NCBI RefSeq assembly: GCF_035917415.1
Contig: NZ_CP109073.1
Coordinates: forward strand, 992,001 to 1,056,000
DNA: 64,000 nt
Direction of reading: 5' to 3'
Source: Streptomyces sp. NBC_01803
GTDB taxonomy: Bacteria > Actinomycetota > Actinomycetes > Streptomycetales > Streptomycetaceae
Both the position numbers and the translations under genes were made by a program. Position 1 is the first letter of the stretch; each line of letters opens with the position of its first letter. Shown here piece by piece: positions 1-28,900 of this stretch. The notes beneath the pieces were generated by a model, which made no database searches, was not told the DNA's origin, and saw only the letters and a program-made list of their open reading frames with translations.

Positions 1-3000
1 CGTTCGGCGGGAATGGCCGCCGTGTCGCGGTGCCCGACGACGACGGCCGCCGTGCCGCGCACCAGATCCAGCACGGCGGGCCGCCGCCCGGTCTCGGGCA
101 GCTCGGTCAAGCTCCGCACAAAGGGCGGCACTTCGGCACCGGCCCCGTCCGCGCCTCCGGGTGTGCTCGCGTCGGCCGTCGCGTCGATCGCGGCCCGCGC
201 CTCCGGCAGGTCGGACAGCAGCGGGCTGGGCCGCAGCAGGGTGAAGGAGGGAGCGAAGCGTTCCCATGTGACATCCGCGACCGTCACGTTGGTCTCGTCC
301 GCGTCGAGGGCGGCGCGCAGCGCGGTCAGCGCGGACTCCGGGGGCAGGGCGGGCAGACCGCGCTGCCTCAGCCGGTCCTCGGCGCCGGTGTCCGTGACCA
401 TACCGCCGTCGGCCCACGGCCCCCAGGCGATGGCGGTGGCGACCAGCCCCCGTGCCCGGCGCTGTTCGGCCAGCGCGTCGAGGGCGGCGTTGGCGGCGGC
501 GTAGGCGGCCTGACCTCCACTCCCCCACACGCCCGCGATGGAGGAGAAGAGGACGAAGGCGTCCAGCGGCCGGTCGGCCAGCAGTTCGTCCAGATGCGCG
601 GCACCGGTCGCCTTGGCGGCCAGCACGGCGGCGAACTCGTCGGCGGTGGTGTCGGCCAGCATCCCGGGCGTGCCGACCCCGGCGGCGTGCACGACGGCCG
701 TGAGGCCGTCACCGATCCGGTCGAGCAGCGCGGCGACGGCGTCCCGGTCGGCCATGTCGCAGGCGGCGACGGTGACTCGCGCGCCCAGGCCCTCCAACTC
801 GGCGGTGAGCTCGGCGGCGCCCTCGGCGTCCGGACCGCGCCGACTGGTGAGGACGAGGTGTTCGACGCCGTTCGCGGCCAGGCAGCGGGCGACATGCCCG
901 CCCAGCGCGCCCGTTCCGCCGGTGACCAGCACCGTGCCGCGCGGGGCGGTGGTGTCCGGGGTCTGCGGGGCGTGCGGTGCGCGGATCAGTCTGCGGACGT
1001 ACACGCCCGAGGTCCGGATGGCGAGTTGGTCCTCGGGCGCGGCGCCCGAGGTGAGCACGGAGGTGAAGCGGCGGGCGGCGCGTTCGTCCAGCGTGGCGGG
1101 CAAGTCCACGAGTCCGCCCCAGCGTTGTGGGTGTTCGAGGGCGGCGACCCGGCCCAGCGCCCAGGTCTGGGCCTGCGCCACGGTGGCGGGCGGGTCGGAC
1201 GGGCCGATGGACACCGCGCCGCGCGTCGCGCACCACAGGGGCGCGTCGATGCCCGCGTCGCCGAGTGCCTGGATCAGCGTGAGGTTGGCCAGCAGCCCGG
1301 CCGGTGCCACCGCGCCCCGGGTGGGGTGCGGCTTCTCGTCGAGGGCGAGGAGTGACAGCACGCCGTCGACGGTCCCGGTGACGGCGGCGAGTTGGGCGGC
1401 AAGCGTGGCGCGGTCCGTTCCCGGGGCGACGGCCAGCGGGACGACCCCGGCGCCCCGGTCCTGGAGCACGTGGACGACGGCGGACGTCCAGGGGTCGTCC
1501 TCCCAGTCGGCGGGCAGCGCGGCGAGCCAGGCGCGGCCGGTCGGCTCGGCCGTGCCGAGCGCGGGGGCGGGGGCGGGGGCGGGCTTCCAGGCGACGCGGT
1601 AGCGCCAGCCGTCGACGGTGGTCCGCTCGCGACGTCGGCGGCGCCAGGTGGACAGGGCGGGGAGCACGGCGGGGAGCGTGGCGTCGCCCGGGAGGTGAAG
1701 GTGCTCGGTGAACGCCTCCAGGTCCTCGCGTTCGACGGTGGCCCAGAAGTCGGCCTCCGCCGGCTCACTGTCGCCCGGCGCGTAAGGACGTTCGCCGGGT
1801 GGGGTCGTGGGGTCCAGCCAGTAGCGCTTTCGTTGGAAGGCGTAGGTGGGCAGGGAGACGGGCCGGGCGCCGGTTCCGGCGAGCACGTCCGCCCAGCCGA
1901 CCGGCACTCCGTGAACGTGCAGCTCGGCCAGGGCCGTTGTGACGGACAGACGCTCCGGCCGATCCTTCCGCAGGACGGGAACCACGGCCGCCGACTCGTC
2001 CACCAGCTCCCGCGCCAACGCGGCGAGGGTGCCGCCGGGGCCGATCTCGGCGAACGCGGTGACGTTCCGGTCGGTCAGGGCCTGCACGGCGTCGGCGAAG
2101 CGGACCGGCTCCCGGATCTGCCGCACCCAGTAGTCCGGGGCGGTCAGCTCCTCATCCGCCACCAGGCGACCCGAAAGGGTCGAAACGACAGGCAACGTGG
2201 GCGCGTGGAACACCACCGACTCCAGCTCCGCACGGAACGCGGCCAGCATCGGCTCCATCAACGGAGAGTGAAAAGCATGCGACACCGCCAGCCGCCTGCC
2301 CCTCAGCCCGGCCGTCACCTCACCCACAGCCGACGCATCCCCCGACACCACCACCGAAGCAGGACCATTCACCGCGGCGATACTCACCCGATCCCCGAAA
2401 CCCGCCAGCAACGGCACCACATCACTCTCCGACGCCGCAACCGCCACCATCACCCCACCCGCGGGCAACTCACCCATCAACCGCCCACGCGCCACCACCA
2501 GACGAACCGCATCCCCCAACGAGAACACCCCCGCCACACAAGCCGCCGCGAACTCCCCCACCGAATGCCCCGCCACCACATCAGGCCGCACACCCCACGA
2601 CCCCAGCAACCGGAACAACGCCACCTCAACCGCGAACAACCCCACCTGCACAAACCCCGTACCGCCAAGCCCCTCCCCCTCCCCCCCGAACACCACACCC
2701 CGCAACGACCGACCCAACAAGGCATCCGCATACGCGCACACCTCATCAAAAGCATCCGCGAACACCGGAAACACCCCATACAACTCCCGGCCCATCCCCA
2801 CCCACTGACTCCCCTGCCCCGAAAACAAGAACGCCGTCTTCTTGCCCTTGCGCCGCGCGACGCCCTGGATGTCGAGGTGTTCGAGGCCGCGCAGCAGTTC
2901 GTCACGGTCGGTGCCGGTGACCGCGGCGCGGTGGGGCAGGGCGGCGCGAGTGGTGGCCAGCGAGAGCGCGATGTCGGCGGGGTCGAGGTCGGGCCGGCCA

Positions 3001-4496
3001 GTCACGAACGCACGAAGGCGTGCGGCTTGTTCGCGCAGCGCGTCGGCGTTGTGGGCCGAGAGCAGCCAGGGCACGGGACACGGCTCGGCGGCGGGAGCGG
3101 ACGCCTCCGGCGCGTTCCGCGGCTCCGCCTCCAGGATCACATGGGCGTTGGTGCCGCTGACGCCGAAGGACGAGACGGCGGCCCGGCGCGGGTGGCCGTT
3201 CTCCGCCCAGGCGACGGGCTCGGTCAGCAACCGGACTGTCCCCGCCGACCAGTCCACGTGCGGCGACGGCTCGTCCGCGTGCAGCGTGCGCGGCAGCAGC
3301 CCATGCCGCATCGCCATGACCATCTTCATGACGCCACCCACCCCGGCGGCGGCCTGCGTGTGCCCGATGTTCGACTTCAACGACCCCAGCCACAGGGGCC
3401 GTTCGGCCGGGCGGTGTTGTCCGTAGGTGGCGATCAGCGCCTGGGCCTCGATCGGGTCACCCAGCGACGTGCCCGTGCCGTGCGCCTCCACCGCGTCCAC
3501 ATCGGCCGCAGACAGCCCGGCGTTCGCCAACGCCTGACGAATGACGCGCTGTTGGGCGGGGCCGTTGGGCGCGGTCATGCCGTTGGAGGCACCGTCCTGG
3601 TTGATCGCGGAGCCGCGCACCACGGCCAGCACGCGGTGCCCGTTGCGCCGGGCATCGGACAGCCGCTCCACGAGCAGCACGCCCACGCCCTCGGACCAGC
3701 CGGTGCCGTCGGCGCCGGCCGCGAACGCCTTGCATCGGCCGTCCGGCGCGAGGCCGCGCTGCCGACTGAACTCCATGAAAGCACCGGGCGTCGACATCAC
3801 GGTGGTGCCGCCGACCAGTGCCATCGAGCATTCGTCGCGGCGCAGTGCCTGGGCCGCGAGGTGCAGGGCGACCAGCGACGACGAGCAGGCGGTGTCCACG
3901 GTCACGGCCGGGCCTTCGAGGCCGAAGACGTAGGCGAGGCGGCCGGAGATCACGGCCGCGATGTTGCCGATGCCCAGGTATCCGTCGCAGTCGTCCGGTG
4001 ACGCGGACAGGCGCGCGTAGTCCTGCCCGCTGTTTCCGGCGAACACGCCGGTGCGGGAGCCGCGCAGCGTCGTCGGGTCGATCCCGGCCTGCTCGAACAC
4101 CTCCCATGCCACTTCCAGCAGAAGCCGCTGCTGGGGATCGGTCGCCAGCGCCTCGCGCGGCGAGATCCCGAAGAATTCGGCGTCGAATTCCGGTGCGTCG
4201 TAGAGAAATCCGCCCTCGCGTGCGTAACAGGTACCGGGCCGCGACGGATCCGGGTCGTAGAGCCCGTCGAGGTCCCAGCCCCGGTTCTCCGGGAACGGGC
4301 CGATGGCGTCCCGCCCGCTCGCCACCAATTCCCAGAGGTCTTCCGGGGATCGGACGTCTCCGGGAAAGCGGCAGCTCATTCCGACGATGGCGATCGGCTC
4401 ACGGGAGGCGTCCGTGAGGTGCTGGTTCTCTCGCCGCAGGCGCTCCGTCTCCTGCAGCGAAGCCCGCAGTGCCTGAATGAGGCGGTCGTCAGACAT
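1..4496 (-). CDS. Type I PKS gene 5, partial: module 11 (KS-AT-KR-ACP)
   Basis: The gene runs off the left edge, so 1,498 residues are visible. It opens with a short coiled-coil docking segment (residues 5-30, [16 protein letters not shown]). Then come KS (about 32-455, Cys204 in DTACSSS), AT (about 552-885, Ser645 in GHSVGE, HAFH motif, so malonyl-CoA), a dimerisation element (about 905-950) and KR (NADPH motif GGTGALG near 1190, catalytic Tyr1332). The window ends in the first part of the ACP, before its serine. The KR has Trp1324 and no LDD motif, the A1-type fingerprint, so a hydroxyl is expected. There is no DH. The module should add one CH(OH)-CH2 unit to the chain received from gene 4. 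The ATG lies 12 nt after GGGAG; an in-frame TTG at 4502 would sit 6 nt from the same GGGAG, so the true start may be two codons earlier. More modules or a thioesterase may follow beyond base 1. Confidence 0.95.
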   Translation of the reverse strand, partial: MSDDRLIQALRASLQETERLRRENQHLTDASREPIAIVGMSCRFPGDVRSPEDLWELVASGRDAIGPFPENRGWDLDGLYDPDPSRPGTCYAREGGFLYDAPEFDAEFFGISPREALATDPQQRLLLEVAWEVFEQAGIDPTTLRGSRTGVFAGNSGQDYARLSASPDDCDGYLGIGNIAAVISGRLAYVFGLEGPAVTVDTACSSSLVALHLAAQALRRDECSMALVGGTTVMSTPGAFMEFSRQRGLAPDGRCKAFAAGADGTGWSEGVGVLLVERLSDARRNGHRVLAVVRGSAINQDGASNGMTAPNGPAQQRVIRQALANAGLSAADVDAVEAHGTGTSLGDPIEAQALIATYGQHRPAERPLWLGSLKSNIGHTQAAAGVGGVMKMVMAMRHGLLPRTLHADEPSPHVDWSAGTVRLLTEPVAWAENGHPRRAAVSSFGVSGTNAHVILEAEPRNAPEASAPAAEPCPVPWLLSAHNADALREQAARLRAFVTGRPDLDPADIALSLATTRAALPHRAAVTGTDRDELLRGLEHLDIQGVARRKGKKTAFLFSGQGSQWVGMGRELYGVFPVFADAFDEVCAYADALLGRSLRGVVFGGEGEGLGGTGFVQVGLFAVEVALFRLLGSWGVRPDVVAGHSVGEFAAACVAGVFSLGDAVRLVVARGRLMGELPAGGVMVAVAASESDVVPLLAGFGDRVSIAAVNGPASVVVSGDASAVGEVTAGLRGRRLAVSHAFHSPLMEPMLAAFRAELESVVFHAPTLPVVSTLSGRLVADEELTAPDYWVRQIREPVRFADAVQALTDRNVTAFAEIGPGGTLAALARELVDESAAVVPVLRKDRPERLSVTTALAELHVHGVPVGWADVLAGTGARPVSLPTYAFQRKRYWLDPTTPPGERPYAPGDSEPAEADFWATVEREDLEAFTEHLHLPGDATLPAVLPALSTWRRRRRERTTVDGWRYRVAWKPAPAPAPALGTAEPTGRAWLAALPADWEDDPWTSAVVHVLQDRGAGVVPLAVAPGTDRATLAAQLAAVTGTVDGVLSLLALDEKPHPTRGAVAPAGLLANLTLIQALGDAGIDAPLWCATRGAVSIGPSDPPATVAQAQTWALGRVAALEHPQRWGGLVDLPATLDERAARRFTSVLTSGAAPEDQLAIRTSGVYVRRLIRAPHAPQTPDTTAPRGTVLVTGGTGALGGHVARCLAANGVEHLVLTSRRGPDAEGAAELTAELEGLGARVTVAACDMADRDAVAALLDRIGDGLTAVVHAAGVGTPGMLADTTADEFAAVLAAKATGAAHLDELLADRPLDAFVLFSSIAGVWGSGGQAAYAAANAALDALAEQRRARGLVATAIAWGPWADGGMVTDTGAEDRLRQRGLPALPPESALTALRAALDADETNVTVADVTWERFAPSFTLLRPSPLLSDLPEARAAIDATADASTPGGADGAGAEVPPFVRSLTELPETGRRPAVLDLVRGTAAVVVGHRDTAAIPAE
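2095..2837 (-). repeat. Homogenised AT tract, copy in module 11
   Basis: About 743 bp of the malonyl AT, near-identical to copies at 22988, 28133, 33672, 38946 and 45258. Landmarks at both ends keep the same spacing, so there is no net insertion or deletion. Confidence 0.9.
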
Positions 4497-4527
4497 GGTC
4501 AAGGTGTGCTCCCTGTTCAGGCGTTCG

Positions 4528-19797
<15,270 letters not shown>

Positions 19798-19840
19798 ACG
19801 TGATCGGTTCCTCATCGGGCCGAGGGTGTGCCGTGGGTGT

Positions 19841-19873
19841 GCCGAGGGGCAGCCGAGGGGCAGCCGAGGGGCA
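19841..19873. repeat. Three perfect 11-bp direct repeats between PKS genes 3 and 4
   Basis: The unit GCCGAGGGGCA occurs three times in a row in the 147-bp gap between the gene 3 stop and the gene 4 start, with related GTGCCGTGGGT sequence just before it. No promoter or hairpin is obvious. It may be simple slippage or may affect translation of gene 4. Confidence 0.9.
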
Positions 19874-19944
19874 GCGGGTGTCCGCAGGGGGAGGGGGTGT
19901 TCGGTGCTTGTCAGCGCGTGCGGAGGTCCGCCGGCGCCTGTGGC

Positions 19945-22900
19945 TCAGCTACCGAGCTCGTTGTCGAGCAGGTCGAAGAGTTCGTCATCGGTCGCGGTCT
20001 CCACCGTCTGGGCCGAGTCCCGGGGATCGTCGGTGCCGCCGTGCGGATCGGCGTCGCCCGTCCGCCACTTGGAGAGCAGACCCTCCAGCCGGGTCGCGAC
20101 CGTGCCGCGCGTCCGGTGGTCGGCGCGAGCACGCACCGCCAGCGCGGACAGGGCCGCTTCGAGCCGGTCGATCTCTTCGAGAAGCGAAGGACCGCTGCCT
20201 CGCTCACGCACCGGCAGAGCGGCGTCGAGATGCTCGGCGAGCGTCGCGGGGGTCGGATAGTCGAAGAGGAGACTGGCCGGCAGGCGCAGCCCCGTCGTGT
20301 GGGAAAGGCGGTTGCGCAGCTCCACAGCGGTGAGGGAGTCGAAGCCGAGGTCCTGGAACGCCTGACCGGGCCCGATGGCATCGGCGGAAGCGTGTCCCAG
20401 CACGGCGGCGACCTCGCCCTGGACAGCACGTTGCAGGATGCGGTATCGCTTCTCCCCCGTCACGTCCGCCAGTTGCTCCGCCAGCGCACCGCGCGCCTCC
20501 GCGCCGGACGTGGCGGCCCGATGAACGGGCTGCGGAACGAGGCCCCGCATGACGGCGGGCAGCGGACTCGTCGCGGCGCGGGCCCGCAATGCCGGAAGAT
20601 CGAGGCGGATGGGGACGGCAAGCGGGTCGGTGATGCCCGTGCCGGTGGCGGTGTCGAAGAGGGCGAGTCCTTCGGTGTCGGACAGCGCGGTCACCCCGTT
20701 GCGGGCCATCCGCTCCAGTACCTCACCACCCGCCATCCCCTCACTGCTCGCCCACGGGCCCCAGGCGAGAGAGGTAGCGGGCAGACCACTGGCATACCGG
20801 TACTGGGCCAGCGCGTCCACAAAGGCATTCCCCGCCGCATAAGCCCCCTGACCCGGACTCCCGAAAATCCCCGCAGCCGAAGAGAACACCACAAACGCCG
20901 ACAACCCCATACCCGCGGTCAGCTCATGCAGATTCCACGCCCCCGCCACCTTCGCCCGCAACACACGACCAACCTGCTCCGCAGACAGACCAGTGACAAC
21001 ACCATCCTCAACAACCCCCGCCGCATGCACCACACCACTCAAAGAACGCCCGGCCAGCACCCCCGCCAAAGCCTCCCGGTCCCCCACATCACACGCCACC
21101 GACTCAACCCGCGCCCCCAGACCCACCAACTCACCAACCAGCTCCTCACCCACACCCCGACGACCCACCAACAACAGCTCACCCACCCCATGCGCAACCA
21201 CCAGATGCCGCGCCACCAACCCGCCCAGCGCACCCGACGCACCCGACACCAGCACCGGCCCCCCACCAAACGAAGAACCACCACCCCCCACAACCGGCCC
21301 ACGCACCAGCCTCGGCACCCACAACCCACCACCCCGCACAGCAACCTGCGACTCACCCGAAACCAGCACCGCCGGCAACACCGACCCAAGCTCCGTGTCC
21401 CGGTCCAGATCCAGCAGAACAAACCGGCCCGGATGCTCCGACTGCGCCGAACGCACCAGACCCCACACCCCCGCCTGCACCACATCCGGACCCTCACCAC
21501 CAACCGACACAGCACCCCGCGTCACAAACACCAACCGCCCAGCACCAGACCCCTCACCCCCAAGCCACCCCCGCACCACATCAACAGCCCACAACACACC
21601 CGCCTCAGCCCCCTCAAACCCAGGCCACGACACCACCACCACACCACCGGAACCACCGGAACCACCGGAAGAAACACCGGGAGCCCCCACCGGCACACCC
21701 GCGGAAACCCCGACCCCCACCGGCACCGCCTCAACCACCGGCACCGCCTCAGCCACCGGCACCGCCTCAGCAACCGGCACCGCCCCAACCACCGGCAGCG
21801 CCTGCCACGCCACCCGGAACAACGCCGAGTCCATCCCCCCACCCGCAGCCGAAACCTGCTCAGCCGACACCGGCCGCAACACCAGCGACTCCACCACCAC
21901 CACCGGCAGACCACGACCATCCACCGCCACCAGCGACACCGCATCCACACCAACCCGCGCCAACCGCACCCGCAACACCGACGCACCCGAAGCGAACACC
22001 CTCACACCCGCACACGAGAACGGAACCCGGGCCCCACCATCCCCACCCAACAAACCAAGCCCATGCAACGCCGCATCCAGCAACGCCGGATGCACACCAA
22101 AACCAGCCACATCCGTACCCTCAGGCAACCCAACCTCAGCAAAAACCTCCTCCCCCACCCGCCACACCACCCGCAACCCACGAAACACCGGCCCATACAC
22201 CAACCCCGCGCCGGACAACCCCTCATACACCCCGCCAACGTCCACCCCTGACGTCGGCACCACCGGCCACTCCAACCCCACACCACCACCCGCACCAGAC
22301 CCGGCCGACACCGAACCCACCGCGTGACACACCCACTCCCCACCCACACGCCGCGAAAAAACCTTGACCGCATGTGATGCCGACTCGTCGACATCGCCCA
22401 CCGTCACCCGGATCTCCAGCGCGTCATGCTCGGGAACCACCAAGGGGCTGGGGAAGGTGAGTTCCTCGATGTGATCGCAGCCGACCTCGCGTGCGGCACG
22501 CAGGGCGAGATCCACCAGCGCCATGCCCGGCACGAGTACCGAGCCCATCACTACGTGATCCGCCAACCACGGATGCTCGGCCAACGACAACCGACCCGTG
22601 AGAATGGCACCTCGACCTTCCGGGAGCGCCACCGCCGCGCCAAGCAGCGGGTGTCCGGCCACCTCCAGGCCAGCGCTGAACAGATCACCGTGCTGCGGCC
22701 CGGCCGTCAGCCAGTAACGCCGTCGTTGGAAGGCGTAGGTCGGTAGGTCGACATACCGAGCACCGCTGTCCGCGAAGACCCCCGCCCAGTCCACGCCCAC
22801 ACCGCGCACATGCAACTCGGCAACAGCCCCCGCCAGCGCGACATCCTCCGCCCGATCCTTCCGCAGAACCGGAACCACGACCGCCGACTCATCCACCAAC

Positions 22901-25900
22901 TCCCGCGCCAACGCCGCCAACGTCCCACCCGGGCCGACCTCCACAAACGCGCTCACACCCTGACCCACCAGAGCCTCAACAGCATCCGCGAAGCGGACCG
23001 GCTCGCGGATCTGCCGCACCCAGTAGTCGGGAGCGGTCAGCTCCTCATCCGCCACCAGGCGACCCGTCAGGGTCGAGACGACGGGCAGCGTGGGCGCGTG
23101 GAACGCCACCGACTCCAGCTCCGCACGGAACGCGGCCAGCATCGGCTCCATCAACGGAGAGTGAAAAGCATGCGACACCGCCAGCCGCCTGCCCCTCAGC
23201 CCGGCCGTCACCTCGCCCACAGCCGACGCATCCCCCGACACCACCACCGAGGCAGGACCATTGACCGCGGCGATACTCACCCGATCCCCGAAACCCGCCA
23301 GCAACGGCACCACATCACTCTCCGACGCCGCAACCGCCACCATCACCCCACCCGCGGGCAACTCACCCATCAACCGCCCACGCGCCACCACCAGACGAAC
23401 CGCATCCCCCAGCGAGAACACCCCCGCCACACAAGCCGCCGCGAACTCCCCCACCGAATGCCCCGCCACCACATCAGGCCGCACACCCCACGACCCCAGC
23501 AACCGGAACAACGCCACCTCAACCGCGAACAACCCCACCTGCACAAACCCCGTACCGCCAAGCCCCTCCCCCTCCCCCCCGAACACCACATCCCGCAACG
23601 ACCGATCCAAAAAGGTGTCCGCACACGCGCACACCTCATCAAAAGCATCCGCGAACACCGGAAACACCCCATACAACTCCCGGCCCATCCCCACCCACTG
23701 ACTCCCCTGCCCCGAAAACAGGAACGCCGTACGGCCACCGGGAACGGCGGTTCCGCGCACCAGGCCGGGGGCCGACTCACCCCGCACCAACGCCCGCAGA
23801 CCACTCAACAGGCCATCCACATCCGAACCCACCACAGCCGCCCGATGCTCCACATGAGCACGCGACAACGCCAACGACAACGCGATGTCCGCGACGGCCT
23901 GGTCGGAGGTCAGGTTCTCGGCGTGTGCGAGAAGCCGTTGAGCCTGTTCCCTCAACGCGGATGGGTCCTTGGCCGACAGCAGCCACGGAACCGTGCCCAC
24001 CTCACGATCGGGTCGCTCAACGGCTTCAACCGGGTGCTGCTCAACGATGACGTGGGCGTTGGTCCCGCTGAACCCGAACGACGAGACGGCAGCTCGGCGC
24101 GGGTGGCCGGTCTCCGGCCAGGCCACGTCCTCGGTCAGAAGACTGACAGCACCAGCCGACCAGTCCACATGCGGCGACGGCTCATCGACATGCAGCGTGC
24201 GCGGCAGCACGCCGTGCCGCATCGCCATCACCATCTTGATCACACCACCGACACCCGCAGCCGCCTGCGTGTGCCCGATGTTCGACTTCAACGACCCCAG
24301 CCACACCGGCCGATCACCAGCACGCTCCTGGCCATACGTCGCGATCAGCGCCTGGGCCTCGATCGGGTCACCCAGCGACGTACCCGTGCCATGCGCCTCC
24401 ACCGCGTCCACATCCGCCGCCGACAACCCGGCGTTCGCCAGCGCCTGCCGGATCACCCGCTGCTGCGACGGACCATTCGGAGCCGTCAGACCATTCGACG
24501 CACCATCCTGATTCACCGCCGAACCCCGCACCACCGCCAACACCGGATGCCCCCTGCGCACCGCATCCGACAACCGCTCCACAAGCAGCATGCCGACACC
24601 CTCGGACCAGCCCGTCCCATCCGCAGCCGCCGAAAACGCCTTGCACCGGCCATCCGCCGCCAGACCCCGCTGACGGCTGAACTCGACAAAGGCCGCCGGC
24701 CTGGCCATGACCGTGACGCCACCGGCCAGGGCCATGGTGCATTCGCCCTGCCGCAACGCCTGCGCCGCCAGATGCAACGCCACCAACGACGACGAACACG
24801 CCGTATCCACCGTCACCGCAGGACCCTCAAGCCCAAACGTGTAAGCCACCCGCCCGGACATCACGCTTCCCGAACTGCCGGTAGCCATAAAGCCTTCGAT
24901 GTCCTCGGGAACGGATTGCAGCCAGGAGCCGTACTCGTGGTACATCACTCCGGCGAACACACCGATCGGGGTGCCCTTCACGGATGTCGGGTCGATCCCG
25001 GCGCGCTCGAACGCCTCCCACGACGCCTCCAGCAGCAGCCGCTGCTGCGGATCCATCGCCAACGCCTCACGCGGCGAGATACCGAAGAGAGCGGGGTCGA
25101 AGTCCCCGGCGTCGTAGAGGAATCCGCCCTTGGTGGTCGTGCTCGAACGAGTGCCGTCACCGTCACCGCCCCGCAGCGCCGCCAGGTCCCACCCACGGTC
25201 GGTGGGGAACTCGGAGATCGCGTCCGTACCGGAGGTCATCAGCTTCCACAGCTCCTCCGGTGTCCGTACCCCACCTGGGTAACGGCAGCTCATCCCCACG
25301 ATCGCGATCGGCTCGTCCGCCGAGGCCCGTGAGGCCCGCGAGGCCACGACGGCCGCTGCGGCACTGGCCTGCTGGGACCCGACCAAGCGCTCCTTGAGGT
25401 GAACGCCCAGCGCATCGAGGGTCGGATAGTCGAAGACGAGACTGGCGGGAAGCCGAACACCAGTGGCCGCACCGAGCCTGTTGCGCAGTTCGACCGCGGT
25501 CAGCGAGTCGAACCCCAACTCACGGAAGTTCTGCCCCGGTTGCACAACGTCCGGCGTGTGGCCAAGGACGGCACTCACGTGGGTGCGGACGATGTCGAGG
25601 AGGAGTTTGTGCTGTTCGGTATCGGGGAGGCCGGCCAGCCGCTGGGACAGGTCGGGAACCGTGGCCGTCCCGGCCGCGATCTGGCGCCGCACCGGAACAC
25701 GGACCAGCGCTTTGAGCAGCGCGGGAAGCGGACTCGTCGCGGCGCGGGCCCGCAATGCCGGAAGATCGAGGCGGATGGGGACGGCAAGCGGGTCGGTGAT
25801 GCCCGTACCGGTGGCGGTGTCGAAGAGGGCGAGTCCTTCGGTGTCGGACAGCGCGGTCACCCCGTTGCGGGCCATCCGCTCCAGTACCTCACCACCCGCC

Positions 25901-28900
25901 ATCCCCTCACTGCTCGCCCACGGGCCCCAGGCGAGAGAGGTAGCGGGCAGACCACTGGCATACCGGTACTGGGCCAGCGCGTCCACAAAGGCATTCCCCG
26001 CCGCATAAGCCCCCTGACCCGGACTCCCGAAAATCCCCGCAGCCGAAGAGAACACCACAAACGCCGACAACCCCATACCCGCGGTCAGCTCATGCAGATT
26101 CCACGCCCCCGCCACCTTCGCCCGCAACACACGACCAACCTGCTCCGCAGACAGACCAGTGACAACACCATCCTCAACAACCCCCGCCGCATGCACCACA
26201 CCACTCAAAGAACGCCCGGCCAGCACCCCCGCCAAAGCCTCCCGGTCCCCCACATCACACGCCACCGACTCAACCCGCGCCCCCAGACCCACCAACTCAC
26301 CAACCAGCTCCTCACCCACACCCCGACGACCCACCAACAACAGCTCACCCACCCCATGCGCAACCACCAGATGCCGCGCCACCAACCCGCCCAGCGCACC
26401 CGACGCACCCGACACCAGCACCGGCCCCCCACCAAACGAAGAACCACCACCCCCCACAACCGGCCCACGCACCAGCCTCGGCACCCACAACCCACCACCC
26501 CGCACAGCAACCTGCGACTCACCCGAAACCAGCACCGCCGGCAACACCGACCCAAGCTCCGTGTCCCGGTCCAGATCCAGCAGAACAAACCGGCCCGGAT
26601 GCTCCGACTGCGCCGAACGCACCAGACCCCACACCCCCGCCTGCACCACATCCGGACCCTCACCACCAACCGACACAGCACCCCGCGTCACAAACACCAA
26701 CCGCCCAGCACCAGACCCCTCACCCCCAAGCCACCCCCGCACCACATCAACAGCCCACAACACACCCGCCTCAGCCCCCTCAAACCCAGGCCACGACACC
26801 ACCACCACACCACCGGAACCACCGGAACCACCGGAAGAAACACCGCCCGGGCCCGGCACACCCGCGGAAACCCCGACCCCCACCGGCACCGCCCCAACCA
26901 CCGGCACCGCCTCAACCACCGGCACCGCCTCAGCAACCGGCAGCGCCTGCCACGCCACCCGGAACAACGCCGAGTCCATCCCCCCACCCGCAGCCGAAAC
27001 CTGCTCAGCCGACACCGGCCGCAACACCAGCGACTCCACCACCACCACCGGCAGACCACGACCATCCACCGCCACCAGCGACACCGCATCCACACCAACC
27101 CGCGCCAACCGCACCCGCAACACCGACGCACCCGAAGCGAACACCCTCACACCCGCACACGAGAACGGAACCCGGGCCCCACCATCCCCACCCAACAAAC
27201 CAAGCCCATGCAACGCCGCATCCAGCAACGCCGGATGCACACCAAAACCAGCCACATCCGTACCCTCAGGCAACCCAACCTCAGCAAAAACCTCCTCCCC
27301 CACCCGCCACACCACCCGCAACCCACGAAACACCGGCCCATACACCAACCCCGCGCCGGACAACCCCTCATACACCCCGCCAACGTCCACCCCCGACGCC
27401 GGCACCACCGGCCACTCCAACCCCACACCACCACCCGCACCAGACCCGGCCGACACCGAACCCACCGCGTGACACACCCACTCCCCACCCACACGCCGCG
27501 AAAAAACCTTGACGGTCCAGCAGTCATCAGGGGCAGTGGGAGTGACGCGAACCTGGATCTCAACGGACTCGTCCTCGACAAGGACAAGCGGGCTCTGGAA
27601 GGTCAGCTCGTCAACAAGGTCACAGGCCATCTCCCGGGCGGCATGCTGGACGAGATCGACAAAGGCCGTCGCCGGCACGAGTACCGAGCCCATCACTACG
27701 TGATCCGCCAACCACGGATGCTCGGCCAACGACAACCGACCGGTCAGAACCGCGCCTTCACCCTCAGGCAGAATCACGGCGGCACCGAGCAGCGGGTGAT
27801 CCGCCGCCTCCAGACCGGCCCCTGTCAGGTCACCACTGACTCGTCGGGCTTCCAGCCAGAAGTGCCGTCGTTGGAAGGCGTAGGTCGGTAGGTCGACATA
27901 CCGAGCACCGCTGTCCGCGAAGACCCCCGCCCAGTCCACGCCCACACCGCGCACATGCAACTCGGCAACAGCCCCCGCCAGCGCGACATCCTCCGCCCGA
28001 TCCTTCCGCAGAACCGGAACCACGACCGCCGACTCATCCACCAACTCCCGCGCCAACGCCGCCAACGTCCCACCCGGGCCGACCTCCACAAACGCGCTCA
28101 CACCCTGACCCACCAGAGCCTCAACAGCATCCGCGAAACGGACCGGCTCCCGGATCTGCCGCACCCAGTAGTCCGGGGCGGTCAGCTCCTCATCCGCCAC
28201 CAGGCGACCCGAAAGGGTCGAAACGACAGGCAACGCAGGCGCGTGGAACGCCACCGACTCCAGCTCCGCACGGAACGCGGCCAGCATCGGCTCCATCAAC
28301 GGAGAGTGAAAAGCATGCGACACCGCCAGCCGCCTGCCCCTCAGCCCGGCCGTCACCTCACCCACAGCCGACGCATCCCCCGACACCACCACCGAAGCAG
28401 GACCATTCACCGCGGCGATACTCACCCGATCCCCGAAACCCGCCAGCAACGGCACCACATCACTCTCCGACGCCGCAACCGCCACCATCACCCCACCCGC
28501 GGGCAACTCACCCATCAACCGCCCACGCGCCACCACCAGACGAACCGCATCCCCCAACGAGAACACCCCCGCCACACAAGCCGCCGCGAACTCCCCCACC
28601 GAATGCCCCGCCACCACATCAGGCCGCACACCCCACGACCCCAGCAACCGGAACAACGCCACCTCAACCGCGAACAACCCCACCTGCACAAACCCCGTAC
28701 CGCCAAGCCCCTCCCCCTCCCCCCCGAACACCACACCCCGCAACGACCGACCCAACAAGGCATCCGCACACGCGCACACCTCATCGAAAGCATCCGCGAA
28801 CACCGGAAACACCCCATACAACTCCCGGCCCATCCCCACCCACTGACTCCCCTGCCCCGAAAACAGGAACCCCACCCGACGCCCAGGCGCCGCCACGCCG

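Noticed and set aside
19798..19815. Start of PKS gene 4 at 19815
   Set aside because: No ribosome binding site precedes it. GAGGA sits between it and the ATG at 19797.
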